Positions 34,065 to 43,809 are shown, counted from the stretch's first letter. The stretch: 64,000 nucleotides of DNA from UBA4363 sp002393965 (GCA_946542925.1 CAMNLA010000052.1:67560-131559); one strand, 5' to 3'. Translations and numbers: made by a program. Notes: a model not told the origin generated them from the letters alone.

Positions 34065-36380
34065 CTATGCTTCTCCGTAATACTTTTTCCGGACAATCTT
34101 TGCTGCCTCTATCATATTCTTGAGACTCGCTTCCGTTTCTGCCCAACCGCGTGTCTTCAGTCCGCAGTCCGGATTGACCCACAGACGGTCCTTGTCAATC
34201 AATGTGGCTGCCTTCTCCAACAGGTCAACCATCTCCCTTACCTCTGGCACCCGGGGTGAGTGGATATCGTACACGCCAGGACCGATCTCGTTCGGATAAT
34301 GGAATGACCGGAACACATCCAACAGTTCCATCTGCGAACGCGAACATTCTATCGTGATGACGTCTGCGTCCATGTCTGCGATGCTGTCAATGATATCGTT
34401 AAATTCCGAATAACACATGTGGGTATGGATCTGTGTCGAGTCCTTCACTCCACTCGTCGAGAGACGGAAAGCCTCCACCGCCCATTTCAGGTACTCCGCC
34501 CATCCGCTGCGACGAAGAGGCAATCCCTCACGGATAGCCGGCTCATCGATCTGGATAATGCGAATGCCTGCCTTTTCCAGGTCACACACCTCATCTCGGA
34601 TGGCTAGGGCTATCTGACGTGTCGTCTCACTGCGTGGCTGATCGTTACGCACGAACGACCACTCCAGGATAGTCACCGGACCCGTGAGCATTCCCTTCAT
34701 ATAGTGCTTCGTACGGCTTTGTGCGAATACGGCCCAATCCACCGTCATCGGCTTTGGACGCGAAACGTCTCCATAGATAATAGGAGGCTTCACACAACGA
34801 CTGCCGTAACTCTGCACCCATCCGTTCTTCGTGAATGCAAAGCCCGAAAGCTGTTCACCGAAATATTCCACCATGTCGTTACGTTCGAACTCTCCATGTA
34901 CCAGCACATCGATTCCCCACTCTTCCTGCAGGCGGATTGTTCGTTCTGTCTCCTCCTTCAGCAAACGGTCATATTCCTCGGCTGACAATTCGCCTTTTTT
35001 GTATTTCGAACGCCATCCTCGTACTTCTTTTGTCTGAGGAAACGAACCGATGGTCGTCGTCGGGAAATGGGGCAGTCTCAGTTCCTCTCGCTGTAGAACT
35101 GCACGCTCAGCATAGGGTTTCGGACGATGCGTATCCTGCTCCGTGACAGCTGCCGCCCTCGCCTTGACCGCTGCGTCATGTATCAGAGGGGACGATGCCT
35201 TGTCTGCGATGTCAGCTCTGTTCTCTGCCAATGCCTTCAACGAAGCCTCCGACGGTGACCCCGATGCCAGGTCGGCGATAATGCCCAATTCCAACGTCTT
35301 CTCTTTTGCATATGCCAACCAGCGTTTCACCTCTTTCGGCAAGGTCCTCTCATTGGTTTCCAGACTTAGATCATACGGCACATGTAGGAATGAGGAACTG
35401 CCGGAGACAATCACCCGATCCGCTCCCAATTTACAGACGGCTTTTCTCACCGTAGCAACCGATCTCTCAAAGTCATTCTTCCATACGTTGCGGCCGTCCA
35501 CCACGCCAAGGGAAAGGATCTGACCCTCTTTCAACCCTCCCAATACGTCGTCCAACTGTTCACCACCTCGCACCAAATCGATATGCAGACCTTTGACTGG
35601 CAATGACAGAGCCAGGTCCGTATTGTCTGCCAACGGAGCGAAGTAGGTGGTCAGCAATAACTCCACCGCACTCTTCCGACCCAGTTCCTCGTAGCTCTTC
35701 CGATAAGCAGCTCGCACTTCCTCGTCCAGATCCAATGCCAGAAACGGCTCGTCTATCTGTACGGACTTTACTCCTGCTTTGGAGAGTTCGTCCAGAAGTT
35801 CAATATAAACTGGTATCAACCTGTCAATCAGCTCTATCGGACGAAAATCTCCACTGCGTGCCTTACCCAGCAGCAGGAATGATACTGGACCTACCAATAC
35901 AGGTTGCGTCTCGATGCCCGCTGCCTTCGCCTCCAGATACTCTTCCACCGGTTTGCGGTTGAATAGACGAAATGTCTGATTCTTTACGAATTCCGGAACG
36001 ATGTAGTGATAATTCGTGTCGAACCACTTCGTCATCTCCGATGCTATAATATCCACACCGCCCGACTGATAGCCGCGGGCAATGGCGAAATAGAGTTTCA
36101 ACGGATCACTCTCCAGCCCCCTGTAGCGCTCTGGTATCACACCCAACGTCAGGCTTAGGTCCAGAATCTGGTCATAGAACGAAAAGTCGTTCGATGGAAT
36201 CAGGTCTATTCCTGACTCCTTCTGGTACTTCCAGTTCTGCAGACGCAGGCTTCTGGCTGTTGACTCTAATTCTTCCTGCGATATCTTACCTGCCCAGAAA
36301 GCCTCCTCCGCTTTCTTCAACTCTCGCTGGGCTCCGATGCGCGGAAAACCCAATACTTTAGTTCTGATTCTCTTCGTCAT
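34065..36380 (-). CDS. metE: Cobalamin-independent methionine synthase
   Basis: Transfers a methyl group from methyl-THF polyglutamate to homocysteine without vitamin B12. The 771 residues have the two-barrel MetE architecture, beginning RTKVLGFPRIGAQRELKKAEEA (residues 5-26), with LPHFPTTTIGSFPQT at the start of the catalytic domain. Zinc ligands are seen in IHTHMCYSEFNDI and NPDCGLKTRGWAE. No cobalamin or SAM riboswitch is recognisable upstream. Together with metF and the transsulfuration pair at 45-47 kb it forms a split methionine gene set. Confidence 0.96.
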   Translation of the reverse strand: MTKRIRTKVLGFPRIGAQRELKKAEEAFWAGKISQEELESTARSLRLQNWKYQKESGIDLIPSNDFSFYDQILDLSLTLGVIPERYRGLESDPLKLYFAIARGYQSGGVDIIASEMTKWFDTNYHYIVPEFVKNQTFRLFNRKPVEEYLEAKAAGIETQPVLVGPVSFLLLGKARSGDFRPIELIDRLIPVYIELLDELSKAGVKSVQIDEPFLALDLDEEVRAAYRKSYEELGRKSAVELLLTTYFAPLADNTDLALSLPVKGLHIDLVRGGEQLDDVLGGLKEGQILSLGVVDGRNVWKNDFERSVATVRKAVCKLGADRVIVSGSSSFLHVPYDLSLETNERTLPKEVKRWLAYAKEKTLELGIIADLASGSPSEASLKALAENRADIADKASSPLIHDAAVKARAAAVTEQDTHRPKPYAERAVLQREELRLPHFPTTTIGSFPQTKEVRGWRSKYKKGELSAEEYDRLLKEETERTIRLQEEWGIDVLVHGEFERNDMVEYFGEQLSGFAFTKNGWVQSYGSRCVKPPIIYGDVSRPKPMTVDWAVFAQSRTKHYMKGMLTGPVTILEWSFVRNDQPRSETTRQIALAIRDEVCDLEKAGIRIIQIDEPAIREGLPLRRSGWAEYLKWAVEAFRLSTSGVKDSTQIHTHMCYSEFNDIIDSIADMDADVITIECSRSQMELLDVFRSFHYPNEIGPGVYDIHSPRVPEVREMVDLLEKAATLIDKDRLWVNPDCGLKTRGWAETEASLKNMIEAAKIVRKKYYGEA

Positions 36381-36450
36381 AGTTTAGTACTGTATATTAT
36401 TTTTTGTTAGTTTTCTGTCGCTCTTTCTTTCGTAATCTATTTGGGACGTG

Positions 36451-36482
36451 CAAAGGTGCAAACCATTCCTATAATAGACAAA
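36451..36482 (-). promoter_or_regulatory. Candidate promoter of metE
   Basis: On the minus strand, TTTG (36479-36482), 20 bases, then CACCTTTG (36451-36458), which matches TANNTTTG except in the first T. The leader is about 65 bases. Confidence 0.5.
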
Positions 36483-36703
36483 TATTTTGCATAAATAAGA
36501 AAATTATTTCATAAACAACCAAAAAACAAGATAAAATAAGGATATACATTCTACAATTATTTATTTTTATAGAACATATATCTTACACAGACATCAAATG
36601 TATTTTTGGTACTATTCTCATACCATCTCACCCTCCTCTTTGAGTTGGACCAGAGGAAAGAAACGGCTGGGTAAATCTCCGGCAATATACCCTACGGTAG
36701 AAT

Positions 36704-36868
36704 CACTACTACTCCACTACTACTCCACTACCACTCCACTACTACTCCACTACTACTCCACTACCACTCCACTACCACTCCACTACTACTCCACTACTAC
36801 TCCACTACCACTCCACTACCACTCCACTACCACTCCAATACAACTCCAATACCACTCCAATACCACTC
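36704..36868. repeat. 15-copy tandem repeat of 11 bp
   Basis: Fifteen head-to-tail 11-bp units with no indels. Twelve read CACTACYACTC, where Y is T,T,C,T,T,C,C,T,T,C,C,C in order, and the last three read CAATACMACTC. The plus strand has no G at all through the array. The period is not a multiple of three, but is close to one turn of B-DNA. Confidence 0.97.
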
Positions 36869-37009
36869 CAACATCAATTCCTCCTCTCCCCCAAAAAAAA
36901 CTTGACCGATTTCCCTTAGACACATTATGTATATATCAAAACCGGATCAGACTGTTCCTGATGACAGTCCGACCGCCTGACATAAACCAAATTCCGGTCA
37001 GAAAAAAAA

Positions 37010-38119
37010 CTACAGATCCAAAGCGGAAAGAAGTTCCTCAGCGGCATGCCCGTTACCATAGAGCGGTTGATAGGAACCCTCAGAAGGTGCATGGTCAAGG
37101 AAGCGCCGCACCTGCGAGACGATGACACCAGGGACAGCATCGGCAAGTGAAGAGACTCCCTGACGCACATTATCCACCCATTCGGTCGCATCTCGCAACA
37201 CCACGGACGGACGACGCAGGAAGTATGCCTCTTTCTGCACTCCGCCCGAATCGGTCACCACGACACTACACCTGTCTAGCAGCAGTAACAGCTCTAAATA
37301 ACTCACTGGCGGTAGCAAACGGATAGCCGAACAATGCGCAAATCGATGTTGCAAGGAGTTTTCCGTTACGTTTTCTATGGCCTTGCGCGTACGGGGATGA
37401 AGGGGCAGTACGACGGGTACCGTCTCCGAGAGGGTCAGCAACGAACGCATAATGTCCGCCAGACGGTCTGGACTGTCGGTATTGCACGCTCGGTGTACCG
37501 TGGCAAGTACAAAAGGGCCATCTTTGATACCCAACGCCCGCCACCACTCTTCTTTCCGCTGTCTGGCTATAGGAAGAAAATGCAAAGCATTGTCAAGCAT
37601 GATATCTCCTGTGCGGATGATTCGACCGCCAACGCCTTCTCGCTGAAGATTTCTCACCGACTCTTCTGTCGGACAATTCAACACCTGCGAAAGATGATCC
37701 ACCACGACGCGGTTCTGTTCCTCTGGCTGTGTCCGGTCGTATGATCGAAGACCCGCTTCGACATGTATCAGAGGGACTCGGCTCTTCGCCGCTGCCAGAG
37801 CTCCTGCCAGTGTCGAATCCGTATCTCCATATACCAACACCGCATCGAATCGGTACGAACCCAATACCTGCTCGATGCCACAGAGCATCTCTCCCATCCG
37901 AGGTACCGGAGCATCGGACGAGAGAGTCAGGCGAAAACGCGGCTCCGCAAGACCGAGTTCTTCAAAGAACACGGCAGAAAGGGACGCATCATGATGTTGT
38001 CCCGTATGAAGGACCAGCTCCTCCACTCGTCCGCCATATTCGGATGCCAACACACGTGACACGGCTGATGCCTTGATAAACTGGGGACGCGCGCCCACAA
38101 TGGTCAGGAGTTTCTTCAT
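37010..38119 (-). CDS. wecB: UDP-N-acetylglucosamine 2-epimerase (first copy)
   Basis: Interconverts UDP-GlcNAc and UDP-ManNAc in the cytoplasm, providing ManNAc units for surface polysaccharide. The 369 residues start MKKLLTIVGARPQFIKASAV and show LVLHTGQHHD, VLVYGDTDSTLAGALAA, VEAGLRSYDRTQPEEQNR, LPLHPRTRKAIE and VVTDSGGVQKEAYFL. It is the last gene of a minus-strand operon after two DHHW proteins. A second WecB at 48.5 kb is clearly divergent, so they are not a recent duplication. A role in the same polymer as the O-acetylation genes is inference from position. Confidence 0.93.
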   Translation of the reverse strand: MKKLLTIVGARPQFIKASAVSRVLASEYGGRVEELVLHTGQHHDASLSAVFFEELGLAEPRFRLTLSSDAPVPRMGEMLCGIEQVLGSYRFDAVLVYGDTDSTLAGALAAAKSRVPLIHVEAGLRSYDRTQPEEQNRVVVDHLSQVLNCPTEESVRNLQREGVGGRIIRTGDIMLDNALHFLPIARQRKEEWWRALGIKDGPFVLATVHRACNTDSPDRLADIMRSLLTLSETVPVVLPLHPRTRKAIENVTENSLQHRFAHCSAIRLLPPVSYLELLLLLDRCSVVVTDSGGVQKEAYFLRRPSVVLRDATEWVDNVRQGVSSLADAVPGVIVSQVRRFLDHAPSEGSYQPLYGNGHAAEELLSALDL

Positions 38120-38208
38120 CTGTGTGTGTTTTCGTTTAGACTCTCTGCTGAGACTTTTCTTTTCTCACGGTTCTCTGCCCTTTTCCTTTGCTCGAAACAT
38201 TCTTCACC

Positions 38209-39855
38209 TCACAGGACGACTGTGACAGACTGTTCCGCCGGCGACGGCTCCTCCACTTCCTCCACTTCCCCTGGCGCCGAAAGCGTCTTCTCGGACTCCG
38301 ACGGTGTCTGAGGGGCTGCCGCCTTCTCTGGTTGCTCTGCATTCTCAGCCTTCTCGATCTTCTTTAGGACGGATGCCGGAACTGCCGGACGCGCTTTTCC
38401 GACGGTCGGTTTCACGCTGTCGGTGCTTACCGTTCCCGCTTGGGGCTTGACATACGTCCCCCCTGCCTGATGGAGGTATTTGACATACCGGGCACAGATA
38501 TGGGGGGAATAGGCATTGAAAATATTATTGCAGAACAGTATATCTGTGATGTGATTGTCCCGTACGTACTGCTTCATGTTACGCGTAAAGTAACGGAAAT
38601 CAACGACGTGAACCTCACCGAATGAGTAGAAGAGAAACGCAGGAAGCATGTTGCCGAACGAGTCTTTCAGGATCAGCAGACGGCGGTCCGACTTGGTCGA
38701 TGTGCGCACACGGACGATGCGCGTGTCCGACCCCATCAGTGTACAGTACGCGCCTCCCGAACCATCGCGGTAGTGATAGAAAAAAGGTCCGTTATAGGTG
38801 CGTCCCTCACCCGTGACTCGGTAGTGTTCGTCAATGCGATAATCCGTGTACGTAGTCGTATAGGAAACCCCTTCCGGGACATAATAGACAAAGTCCTCCG
38901 GAGCATTGCGGATGGCGATGTCACCGGAATAGCCGTACATCGAACCGACGTAGCGACGGACTACCTTGCGCGTGTATTTGGAAAGAGGCTGGAACGGGAC
39001 ACCCGCAACTCGAGCAAAGGCCTGAGCGGCATAGTAGCCTCCCAACGGCGACCAATGGTGGTCGGTTCGCAGGAAGATCGGCTCTCTGAAGTGCTGTGCG
39101 AGAGGTGTGTAGGCATCCACCGCCTTCACCCCGGAGGCAAGGTGTGAATAGATGTTATTGATAACCGGACGCTCGGGGTTGGAACTCTTACGGGCTTTCT
39201 GAGGCAGATAGAAATCAACCGCCGTAGGAATCACCATGCAGTAGATGTTCACCCCGGGCAAGGCTTCGTGGTATGCATTGGCAGCATTGGCATATTGTAC
39301 TCCGCCCTTGCTGCTGCCACCGAAGGCCATGAGGGCACGCACCGAATCAGCCTCTCCCACGATGATGATGCCCGCATTGGCTATCTTGGCCGTGCCGTTC
39401 TCGGTAAGCGGCAGGTCGTCAATGTAACGCTCGTCCGCCTCTCTCGCCTCTTCTGCGGCTCGCAATGCCTCCGCGTCGGGATCGGACGGAACGTCCGTAC
39501 TGGCATGGAAAGAGATATTCTCAGCCCCTCCCACATGGAGCCGGACCAGGTCCTTCCCTATCATGGATATCGTCAACAACTCATCACGGTAGGGTTCCGT
39601 GTCGGAAAACCAATGCGAGAACGACGTCGCAAACATACCGGACAGGAATCCGTCGCACGTAAAGGAGGGACGTTTTGTCAGGTCTCTCTTCTCGAGATGG
39701 GAATAGGTACTTCGTGGCAGAAAATCAAATACCGCAGACACTGCGACATAGGCCGTCCCTATTAGGATAATATAAATTAGATGTCTTTTCAATGGTCCGT
39801 TTGTTTTTTTTAAGATGAAGTTGGCATCCCACCAACTCCCATCTGACGCTGTCAT
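38209..39855 (-). CDS. DHHW family protein, likely polysaccharide O-acetylation factor (long form)
   Basis: A 548-residue protein with one N-terminal membrane segment (HLIYIILIGTAYVAVSAVF) and a large periplasmic part. The name-giving motif is RTDHHWSPLGGYYAAQAFA, with Asp265-His-His-Trp268. A Ser motif LILKDSFGNMLPAFL and VVDFRYF follow. These are shared with AlgJ/AlgX-type proteins that pass acetyl groups from an MBOAT partner to a polysaccharide, so this is the probable role. The last 70 residues are a low-complexity tail rich in Pro, Glu, Ala and Ser, not found in its neighbour. It lies 90 bases before wecB. Confidence 0.8.
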   Translation of the reverse strand: MTASDGSWWDANFILKKTNGPLKRHLIYIILIGTAYVAVSAVFDFLPRSTYSHLEKRDLTKRPSFTCDGFLSGMFATSFSHWFSDTEPYRDELLTISMIGKDLVRLHVGGAENISFHASTDVPSDPDAEALRAAEEAREADERYIDDLPLTENGTAKIANAGIIIVGEADSVRALMAFGGSSKGGVQYANAANAYHEALPGVNIYCMVIPTAVDFYLPQKARKSSNPERPVINNIYSHLASGVKAVDAYTPLAQHFREPIFLRTDHHWSPLGGYYAAQAFARVAGVPFQPLSKYTRKVVRRYVGSMYGYSGDIAIRNAPEDFVYYVPEGVSYTTTYTDYRIDEHYRVTGEGRTYNGPFFYHYRDGSGGAYCTLMGSDTRIVRVRTSTKSDRRLLILKDSFGNMLPAFLFYSFGEVHVVDFRYFTRNMKQYVRDNHITDILFCNNIFNAYSPHICARYVKYLHQAGGTYVKPQAGTVSTDSVKPTVGKARPAVPASVLKKIEKAENAEQPEKAAAPQTPSESEKTLSAPGEVEEVEEPSPAEQSVTVVL

Positions 39856-39978
39856 TTTATTCTACAGACTTTTTTCTCTGACTGTGTTGCGACTGTCGCT
39901 TCCACACAGCCTCGTCTCGTTTTGTTTTTGACTCTCTTCCTATTGGCTCTCACCATCAGAATAAAAGTATTTCTTCCG

Positions 39979-41151
39979 TCATTCCCGCCCGGATAAGATC
40001 ACCTCTTCGACATGGGTGGAAGGGGCTTCCAGCAAGCGCAGAATCTTGACCGAGGTACTTGGATTATACGCGTGCTGGAGATTGTTGACAATCAGCACAT
40101 CGGTTATGCCGGCCTGGGTAATGTAATCAAGTACGTTTCCTTGAAAGTAACGGAAATCGATGACGTTCACCTCGTCGAACGAACGGAGCAGAAACGATGC
40201 GAGCGCATTGCCATAGGAGTCTTTTACAATGAGCAGCCGACGGCCTGATCTCGCCTCCGGATAGCGTACCCGCGTCGTGCGCGCATCGCCATTCATGAAC
40301 GTGGAGTAGGCTCCGGGACTGCCGTCTCTCCGGGGCAGGAAAAACGATGATTCATAGGGCTCTCCGCTGATCGAGACCACGCTGCGCAGAATACGGTGAT
40401 CCAGGTACGTGGTCGTTATACGACTGCTGTCAAGGGGACGATACCATATAAAATCTTCCGTCGTGTTCTTTACCGTACGTGATTCGGACCAACGGCCCAT
40501 CGTGCCGTTGAAACCATGTATGACCTTTCGTTCGTAGTCGGCTGTATCCGGCACTGCCACTCCCGCCTGCGAGGCGAAAGCACGTGCCGCATAATAGGCG
40601 CCGAGCGGCATCCAATGATGATCCGTACGGGCATAGATCGGCTCCGATACGTGCGACGAAAGAGAGTCCCACACATCAACCGCACGAACACCCTCTCCCA
40701 TCTGGGTATATGCCCTGCGAATGACCGGATGCTGATCGTTGCTCAACCCCTTCGCACCTTCTGGCAGATAGTATGCCGCGGAAGTGGGGACTATCATGTT
40801 CCAAAGACGGATGGAACTGTCGAGACTCCCACGCCAGCGGTTGACCATGTCGGAATAATAGGTAAACTCATCAGGTGCGCCGCCAAACGCTTCCATGGCA
40901 CAGACGCGATCCTTCTCCAACGAAACGATGATGCCGCGGGGTGTTTTCCAGCAACGTGCCGGAGCTGCGGTTGAAAAGGCGACAAACAAAAGCAGGACAA
41001 GGAAGGTCACGAAACTCACGCTCCGCAACGGACGAAGGACTGAATTCAACGTTCCTTTTGCTCCCACGCAACTGGAATCGTTGGTTGTCACTGAAGGGAT
41101 CCTTGTTTCTCGATCCTGCTCACACTTATTTTTCAGATGGTTCATAGTCAA
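39979..41151 (-). CDS. DHHW family protein, likely polysaccharide O-acetylation factor (short form)
   Basis: A 390-residue paralog of the gene downstream. A membrane anchor lies at about residues 44-64, and the motif RTDHHWMPLGAYYAARAFA has Asp177-His-His-Trp180. The serine segment LIVKDSYGNALASFL and VIDFRYFQGNVLDYI match the longer protein. It lacks the insert between the anchor and catalytic core and the acidic C-terminal tail. Its start overlaps the stop of the MBOAT gene by four bases (ATGA at 41148-41151), so the two are translationally coupled and probably work as a pair. Confidence 0.82.
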   Translation of the reverse strand: MTMNHLKNKCEQDRETRIPSVTTNDSSCVGAKGTLNSVLRPLRSVSFVTFLVLLLFVAFSTAAPARCWKTPRGIIVSLEKDRVCAMEAFGGAPDEFTYYSDMVNRWRGSLDSSIRLWNMIVPTSAAYYLPEGAKGLSNDQHPVIRRAYTQMGEGVRAVDVWDSLSSHVSEPIYARTDHHWMPLGAYYAARAFASQAGVAVPDTADYERKVIHGFNGTMGRWSESRTVKNTTEDFIWYRPLDSSRITTTYLDHRILRSVVSISGEPYESSFFLPRRDGSPGAYSTFMNGDARTTRVRYPEARSGRRLLIVKDSYGNALASFLLRSFDEVNVIDFRYFQGNVLDYITQAGITDVLIVNNLQHAYNPSTSVKILRLLEAPSTHVEEVILSGRE

Positions 41152-42641
41152 AATCGTGTATAGATGAAGGCATTATTCGTATCTCCGACCAGGAGAGCCA
41201 CAGAAAACGACAAGATAAAAAGGGACATCACTATGCGTACGCCTAAGACGAGTACCGTGCGCAAGAATGGAGAGAAACGCTGAATGGTGACGTCCGCCAT
41301 TTTCGTGGCGCTGTCATAGATAGGCAGCGAGAAGAGAACGGCAAGGACGAATATCCAGAAATGATCCCAGAATGCACTTTCAACCGTGAAATCGAACAGG
41401 TCTCCTCGGAGATGGAAGAGGGTCGCGAAGAAGAAACGCATGTCGGAAAAGTCTTCAAAATAAAAGATGCCCCACCCGATGACAACCACCACAAGGGCAT
41501 AAAGGTGCAGAAAGGGCTTCCACGCAAACGATACAAGACGGAGAATGGTAAACTTCTCAAGAAAGACGATCACCCCAAAGAAGAGCCCCCAGAGTGCGAA
41601 GTTCCAGGACGCTCCGTGCCAGAGACCCGTGAGCATCCAGACAACGAAGATATTGAGTGCCTGATGACGGCGGTTGCCTCCCATTGGGATATAGACATAG
41701 TCGCGGAAGAAGGAGCCGAGCGAGATATGCCAACGACGCCAGAACTCCGTGATGGATGAGGAACAGTAGGGATGACGGAAGTTCTCGTTGAAGCGGAAAC
41801 CAAGACAGCGGCCCAGGCCGATGGCCATGTCGCTGTAACCGGAGAAGTCATAGAAAATCTGTAAGGTGAAGGCCACAATGCCCAGAGCCGCACCGGCGAC
41901 GGTGAGTTGTGAGTCAGGATGACCGCCCGAAATGAATCCTCCGCCTAAGAACTGCATGGAGACCGCAGAGAGCTGGTTGGCAAGGAGAACCTTCTTGCCC
42001 AGACCGATAAGGAAACGCCAGATGCCCTCGCTCACGTCGACGGCAGTGACGTGACGGCGACGGATGTCGGTAGCAATGGTAGTATAGCGCACGATAGGTC
42101 CCGCGATGAGTTGCGGGAACATGGAGATATAGAGCAACAAGCCGAAGAAATTGCGCTGAGGGGGGGCTTCACGCCGATAGACATCGACAAGGTAGGAAAT
42201 GCTTTGGAAGATATAGAAACTGATACCGATCGGGAGTACAATGTGCGGGTCGTGGAACGGAAGGCTAAACGATGCAAGCGTGGTGGCTATGAGACCGGCA
42301 TACTTGAAAACTCCCAGAATGGACACATTAAGCACGATACCGAGAATGAGAGCCGCCTTGCGCTTGCCAAGGGAGACGTCGTATGCTCCGATGAGCATCC
42401 CGAGCAGGTAGTTCAAGAGAACACTGCCGACCATAAGAAGAACATAGACAGGCTCTCCCCAGGCGTAGAAGATGAGCGAAAAGAGGATGAGGACGGCGTT
42501 GCGCAGTGTGCAGACATAATGACGGCGTCTGCGCAGTGGACGTGGAGTAAGCAACGTCCTGTCCACACTGAGAGCAAGAAAGTAGGTCAGCAGGAACAGC
42601 GGAATGAAGATGAAAAGAAAAATCAGGTCCGAAAATACCAT
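41148..42641 (-). CDS. MBOAT family O-acyltransferase (AlgI-like)
   Basis: A 497-residue polytopic membrane protein. AlgI-type enzymes carry acetyl groups across the inner membrane for transfer to exported polysaccharide. The sequence has the full set of signatures: FPQLIAGPIVRY, FYDFSGYSDMAIGLGRCLGF, FNENFRHPY, SITEFWRRWHISLGSFFRDY with His305, YIPMGGNR, and the active-site His342 in TGLWHGASWNFALWG. The first residues, MVFSDLIFLFIFIPLFLL, are also typical. It is coupled to a DHHW gene, the usual AlgI/AlgJ-like pairing. The polymer that is acetylated is unknown. Confidence 0.93.
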   Translation of the reverse strand: MVFSDLIFLFIFIPLFLLTYFLALSVDRTLLTPRPLRRRRHYVCTLRNAVLILFSLIFYAWGEPVYVLLMVGSVLLNYLLGMLIGAYDVSLGKRKAALILGIVLNVSILGVFKYAGLIATTLASFSLPFHDPHIVLPIGISFYIFQSISYLVDVYRREAPPQRNFFGLLLYISMFPQLIAGPIVRYTTIATDIRRRHVTAVDVSEGIWRFLIGLGKKVLLANQLSAVSMQFLGGGFISGGHPDSQLTVAGAALGIVAFTLQIFYDFSGYSDMAIGLGRCLGFRFNENFRHPYCSSSITEFWRRWHISLGSFFRDYVYIPMGGNRRHQALNIFVVWMLTGLWHGASWNFALWGLFFGVIVFLEKFTILRLVSFAWKPFLHLYALVVVVIGWGIFYFEDFSDMRFFFATLFHLRGDLFDFTVESAFWDHFWIFVLAVLFSLPIYDSATKMADVTIQRFSPFLRTVLVLGVRIVMSLFILSFSVALLVGDTNNAFIYTRF

Positions 42642-42654
42642 CGTAATCTTTTTT

Positions 42655-43500
42655 TTACTGAATTAGAGAGCCTATGCGCCGCGCAACATATTCTCCTATG
42701 CGCCGCGCACCGGACTTGTTCGTATGCGTGCCATCGACGGTGAACGTTCGCCTGCGTCGCTCGCGGGCCGCGCTGATAAGGGTGGGTGTGTCCAGTCGGA
42801 TAAGGTCAATGCCAAGTCTGTTGGCACAGGATTCGATAATGGACGCCGTCACTCGCAAATCATGCACTGGAAAGGCGGTGGACTGAAACGGAGTGAGCAG
42901 GACAAGACGGGCTTGTGGGAAGAAATGCCGGAGGAGGAGGCAGTCGTAACGCAAGGCGAGGGAGAGACTGGTCAGCGAGCCCGGGGTATAGCATAGAAGG
43001 ACAGAGTCTGACTCGAAGAACGCTGTCTCTGGAGAGACTCCGAAACGGTTCGGACGGCTGGCGCCAAACCAGGCATCGTTGGTGCCTGCGAGGATAATAA
43101 TCAGGTCGGGCGATGGTATACGATGCGCTTGCACGTCATTACGGAGACGGAGAATCTGGTTGTAGATAACGTTCTTGTCGGAAAGAATGGAGGAACTGTC
43201 CCGAACGTCGGCACTGGTCCGCGAGGTATGCGTCCACGTGGCTCCACTGCGCGCATAACTGCGATAGGACGAGTTGGAGAAGAACGAACGGAATGAGGAT
43301 GTCCATCCCTCTTCGCGCGTACAGTCATTACCTCCCAGCCAAGTATGAGAATCACCCAGGAAAACAACGCTGCCGACAGACAGGGACTGTGAATCCATAG
43401 TAGTGGCAGATCGTGCCGCCATGGAAAAGTGAAGGAATACCGGCAGTCCGAAGTAGAAAACCGCCGACACAAGGACCCTATGTAAACGAAGGAAGTACAA
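42655..43500 (-). CDS. Exported SGNH/GDSL hydrolase, first gene of the O-acetylation operon
   Basis: An esterase-fold protein of about 281 residues. The catalytic Ser is in VFLGDSHTWLGG (Ser51), with IILAGTNDAW as block III and Asp/His in VDGTHTNKSGAR. SGNH proteins transfer or remove acyl groups from sugars, which fits the MBOAT-DHHW genes that follow. The start is uncertain: TTG at 43498-43500 gives a good signal peptide (VLVSAVFYFGLPVFLHFSMA), while the first ATG at 43420-43422 would give a protein without one. The -7 box at 43528-43535 excludes any longer form. It lies 13 bases before the MBOAT gene. Confidence 0.8.
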   Translation of the reverse strand: MYFLRLHRVLVSAVFYFGLPVFLHFSMAARSATTMDSQSLSVGSVVFLGDSHTWLGGNDCTREEGWTSSFRSFFSNSSYRSYARSGATWTHTSRTSADVRDSSSILSDKNVIYNQILRLRNDVQAHRIPSPDLIIILAGTNDAWFGASRPNRFGVSPETAFFESDSVLLCYTPGSLTSLSLALRYDCLLLRHFFPQARLVLLTPFQSTAFPVHDLRVTASIIESCANRLGIDLIRLDTPTLISAARERRRRTFTVDGTHTNKSGARRIGEYVARRIGSLIQ

Positions 43501-43527
43501 ACCGTTCGTTTCTAAAAAAAACAGAGA

Positions 43528-43535
43528 CAAAGGTA
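43528..43535 (-). promoter_or_regulatory. -7 box of the O-acetylation operon
   Basis: The minus strand reads TACCTTTG, an exact TANNTTTG match, 27 bases before the proposed TTG start of the SGNH gene. Confidence 0.55.
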
Positions 43536-43809
43536 AGCAAAAGAGTTTATTTTCAATAGTCCTTTTTACGCCCTTTGCTCGTCACCGTTGGTTCAGGTCT
43601 GTACAACGTATGGTATGCTCAGGTCTCCGACCCTCTCCTTGCTTTGAAACGCGGCAAGTAAAAACGTATTTGGTACCAAGGTTAGTCCGGGATACGCTCC
43701 TGTCTGCCGTTGTCCTGACCATGGATAGCAGACGTGGCTGTATTTTACAGGAAAAAAGGTAGGATAAAAAAACATCAGACAACAGACTTCTCTCTCTTTC
43801 GACTCTTGC

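Larger units (their letters stand above)
36381..37009. other. Intergenic region between metE and wecB
   Basis: It contains the metE promoter, a 15-copy tandem repeat, and an imperfect hairpin near 36942-36977 (6-bp core 36950-36955 with 36964-36969) that could end the wecB transcript. An open frame on the plus strand (36598-37125) runs through the repeat and has no sign of being a gene. Confidence 0.7.

Noticed and set aside
36381..36480. A cobalamin or SAM riboswitch before metE
   Set aside because: Looked for conserved riboswitch core sequences (for example the cobalamin box) and found none; only a promoter is visible.
36598..37125. A 175-codon frame through the tandem repeat, rich in Ser, Thr, Pro and Leu
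   Set aside because: The 11-bp period is not a multiple of three, so the frame is a by-product of the repeat, and it overlaps the wecB 3' end.
42051..42743. A 230-codon plus-strand frame opposite the MBOAT gene
   Set aside because: Antisense to a well-supported membrane acyltransferase; highly charged, with no family match.
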